Assembly: GCF_003429105.1 (NCBI RefSeq)
Contig: NZ_QVTD01000006.1
Location: forward strand, 1-64,000
Source of the DNA: Peribacillus glennii
GTDB taxonomy: Bacteria; Bacillota; Bacilli; Bacillales; DSM-1321
DNA: 64,000 nucleotides
Reading direction: 5' to 3'
The notes under the pieces are model-generated. The model was not told the DNA's origin, ran no database searches, and worked only from the letters and a program-made list of their open reading frames with translations. Of the stretch, positions 58,665 to 64,000 are shown one piece after another. Every line of letters begins with the position of its first letter. Positions within the stretch are counted from its first letter, which is position 1. The translations under genes and the position numbers were made by a program.

Positions 58665-59290
58665 TTAATTGATCCATGCGGTATCTGCAGGGTTCTGTCT
58701 CCACCTGCTTAGTTTTTCAATGTCGCTTTCCTTAATGAGCCCGAGGTTTTTTGCCACTCTGATGAGGGTGGTGTAATCAGAAAGGGAAAAGGATTGGATG
58801 CCTTCCGCAGCCATCTGGTCCTTTCCTTTTTGCAATTCATAGGTGAAGATGGACACGACTCCCAAAACAATGCAGCCATTTTCCCGTAATGCATTTACCG
58901 CCTCGATCACACTTCCACCTGTAGAAATCAGGTCTTCGACGACGACAACCTTTTGGCCAGGTTCAACTTTTCCTTCTATTTGGTTTCCCTTTCCATGTCC
59001 CTTTGGCTTGGAACGGACATAGCACATGGGAAGGTTTAAAACATCGCTCACCCACGCAGCGTGGGGGATTCCGGCCGTTGCTGTTCCTGCAATCATTTCT
59101 GTTTCCGGAAAGTGCTGTTCAATCAATGATGCCAAGCCCTTTGCTATTTCTTTTCGGATCTTCGGAAATGAGAGGGTCAATCTGTTATCGCAATAAATGG
59201 GCGACTTAATGCCCGACGCCCACGTAAAGGGATTGTCAGGCTGTAGGGAAACAGCCTTGATTTCTAATAGATGCCCCGCCAGAGTTTCTT

Positions 59291-59294
<4 letters not shown>
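58665..59294 (-). CDS. pyrE: Orotate phosphoribosyltransferase
   Basis: PyrE joins orotate to PRPP to give OMP. The 209-residue protein has [13 protein letters not shown], a flexible loop with [11 protein letters not shown], and the PRPP motif [17 protein letters not shown]. Start at 59294 (after GGGAGGG) overlaps the pyrF stop by four bases. Last gene of the pyrimidine operon. Confidence 0.98.
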
Positions 59295-61695
<2,401 letters not shown>

Positions 61696-61699
<4 letters not shown>

Positions 61700-64000
61700 G
61701 TATAGGCCACCTCTTGGCTTTGGTCGGCTTTGCCCATCGCTTCAGCTGAGAACGTCATCGATTCGATGACCCGTAAAATTGCTTCTGCCGTGTCCAGCGA
61801 AGTTAAACATGGTATCCCGTTTTCCACAGACTCCCTCCTGATGCGGAAGCCATCCCGTTCCGGCTGCTTTCCTTTGGTTAATGTATTGATTACCAATTGA
61901 GCTTCGCCGTTACGGATTACATCAAGAAGGTTATTATCTGATACACCGATCTTCTCCACAACCTGTACCGGGATGCCGGCTTTTGTCAAAATAGACGCCG
62001 TTCCGGATGTTGCGATGAGCCGGTATCCACAATTGCTGAAACGGTGTGCGATTTGAAGGGCTTCCTGCTTATCCTTGTCCGCTACAGTCAATAGGACAGA
62101 TCCATGGTCTTTTATTTGGATGCCTGATGCGACAAGGCCTTTATATAAGGCTTTTTCCAGGGTATAATCCTTGCCCATTACCTCTCCTGTAGATTTCATT
62201 TCCGGCCCTAAGGTGATATCCACCCTCCGCAGCTTTGCAAAGGAGAATACAGGCACTTTTACGAATACCCCCGGCTTTTCAGGGACCAGCCCGCTTGTGT
62301 AGCCCAATGATTGCAAGGAGTTTCCAAGGATGGCCTTTGTGGCCAGGTTAGCCATCGGGACGTTTGTAATCTTGCTTAAAAAAGGCACCGTACGGCTTGA
62401 GCGCGGATTGACCTCAATGACAAAAACTTCATCGCCGCTCACAACATATTGGATATTTAATAGTCCGATAATGTTTAAGCCCTTTGCCAGCTTTGATGTA
62501 TAATCCACAATTTTATCTTTGATTTCGTTTGACAGACTCTGAGGAGGGTAAACCGCAATGGAGTCGCCTGAATGGACTCCTGCGCGTTCGATATGCTCCA
62601 TAATCCCTGGGATAACCACATCTGTTCCGTCTGAAATAGCATCCACTTCAATCTCCTTTCCGGTCAAGTAACGATCGATCAATACCGGATGGTCCGGATT
62701 GATTTTCACTGCATTTTCCATATAGTAAAGCAGTTCATTTTGTTTATAAACGATTTCCATTGCCCTGCCGCCAAGGACATAAGAAGGCCTTACCAATACT
62801 GGATATCCAATGCCCTCAGCTATCTGGACAGCCTGATTAACCGAAGTGGCCGTTTTTCCTTTTGGCTGCGGAATGCCCAGTGCCCGGAGTGCCTGTTCAA
62901 ATTTATCCCGATTTTCTGCCCGGTCCAGGTCCTCAAGGGATGTTCCCAGAATATTCACTCCTCGTTCTACAAGCTTTGCAGCTAGATTGATTGCTGTCTG
63001 GCCTCCGAATTGGACGACGACACCCATTGGTTTTTCCAGATCAATGATATGCATGACATCCTCAATTGCCAATGGCTCGAAATAAAGCTTATCGGAGATG
63101 CTGAAATCGGTTGAGACTGTTTCCGGATTATTGTTGATGATAATGGCCTCATACCCCGCTTCTTTTATCGCCCAGACGGAATGTACGGTCGCATAGTCAA
63201 ATTCGACCCCCTGCCCAATCCTGATAGGACCTGATCCTAAAACGACCACACTTTCACGGTTTGTCACAACAGACTCGTTTTCTTCCTCATATGTCCCGTA
63301 AAAATAAGGAGTTTCGGATTCAAATTCGGCAGCACATGTATCTACCATTTTATAAACCGGAACAATCCCTTTGCCTTTACGCCATTCGTAGACGGAGCGT
63401 TCATCAGTTTTCCATAGCCCGGCAAGTGTCGCATCCGAGAAGCCCATCCCTTTCGCTTTAATGGCAATTTCATGGTCAAAAGGGTTTTCCCGCAATGTTT
63501 CTTCAAACGCGACAATTTTATGGAGCTTATGAAGGAAAAACAGGTCAATCCTGCTCCATTCATGAATGGCGTCAATACTGGTCCCTCTTCTTAACGCTTC
63601 CCCGATATAAAATAACCGTTCATCCCCTGCTGTCCGGATTCGTTTTTCGATAAGGCGGTCGCTGGCTGGTTCGCCCAGTTCTATATGGAACAATCCCCCC
63701 TCAAGCGAGCGGACTGCCTTTAAGATGGACTCTTCAAACGTCCTGCCGATAGCCATGACTTCCCCGGTCGCTTTCATTTGCGTCCCGAGTTTGCGATTGG
63801 CCGACTCGAATTTATCAAATGGCCAGCGCGGAATTTTCGTCACCACATAATCTAGGGCAGGCTCAAAGCTGGCATACGTCTTTCCTGTTACCGGATTCAT
63901 CATCTCGTCAAGCGTCAGGCCGACTGCAATCTTGGCGGCAAGCTTTGCGATAGGATATCCTGTCGCTTTTGAGGCGAGCGCTGATGACCGGCTGACACGC
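61696..64000 (-). CDS. carB: Carbamoyl-phosphate synthase large subunit (5' end outside window)
   Basis: The pyrimidine-type carbamoyl-phosphate synthase large chain. The visible part, 767 full codons before the stop, runs from [17 protein letters not shown] at the window edge through the oligomerisation region, the second ATP-grasp half ([34 protein letters not shown]) and the C-terminal regulatory MGS domain ([12 protein letters not shown], about 130 residues from the end), where UMP or PRPP bind. About 300 N-terminal residues lie outside the window. Coupled to pyrK by an ATGA overlap; probably the pyr-specific copy, as it lies in the pyr operon. Confidence 0.98.

Overview
The window is a chromosomal segment from a low-to-moderate-GC Bacillaceae member (Bacillus sensu lato). 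Gene content and order match the Bacillus subtilis block from the pyr operon through rqcH (yloA) and smc/ffh to codY, read here mainly on the minus strand. The presence of codY, spoVM, remA, fapR and the prpC-prkC pair, and strong AGGAGG-type ribosome sites, all point to an endospore-forming Firmicute. I cannot fix the genus from sequence alone. Placement of a signal peptidase gene between rplS and rbgA, and pyrE lying directly next to rqcH, differ from B. subtilis 168.

Layout in transcription order (minus strand, high to low coordinates): pyrimidine operon 3' part carB-pyrK-pyrD-pyrF-pyrE (64000-58665); rqcH on the plus strand (56899-58611) converging on pyrE at a strong palindrome; the calcium-type P-ATPase gene yloB; yicC-remA-gmk-rpoZ-coaBC-priA (53531-47595); def-fmt-rsmB-rlmN-prpC-prkC-rsgA-rpe-thiN (47199-37980); spoVM; rpmB on plus; yloU-fakA; sdaAB-sdaAA-recG; fapR-plsX-fabD-fabG-acpP; rnc-smc-ftsY; ylxM-ffh-rpsP-khpA-ylqD-rimM-trmD-rplS; lepB-rbgA-rnhB-ylqG-ylqH; sucC-sucD-dprA-topA; trmFO-xerC-hslV-hslU-codY.

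The genes are almost entirely core: nucleotide and lipid synthesis with FapR feedback, translation and ribosome maturation, protein targeting (Ffh, FtsY, LepB), chromosome maintenance (Smc, TopA, XerC, RecG, PriA, DprA), cell-surface Ser/Thr signalling (PrkC/PrpC) and nutrient sensing (CodY). Many neighbours overlap by 1-4 bases (ATGA, GTGA, TAATG), consistent with translational coupling.

I see no phage, insertion sequence, CRISPR array, tRNA or rRNA, and no obviously new multi-gene system. The points most worth checking are a one-base frameshift that removes the C-terminus of the PP2C phosphatase PrpC while its partner kinase PrkC is intact; a perfect-consensus CcpA cre site between sdaAB and sdaAA; families of decayed dispersed repeats that fill most of the longer intergenic gaps; a 16-base perfect palindrome filling the gap between rpsP and khpA where a ribosome site is expected; and an 18-bp perfect stem between rqcH and pyrE. 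A canonical FapR operator overlaps the start site of the fapR promoter.
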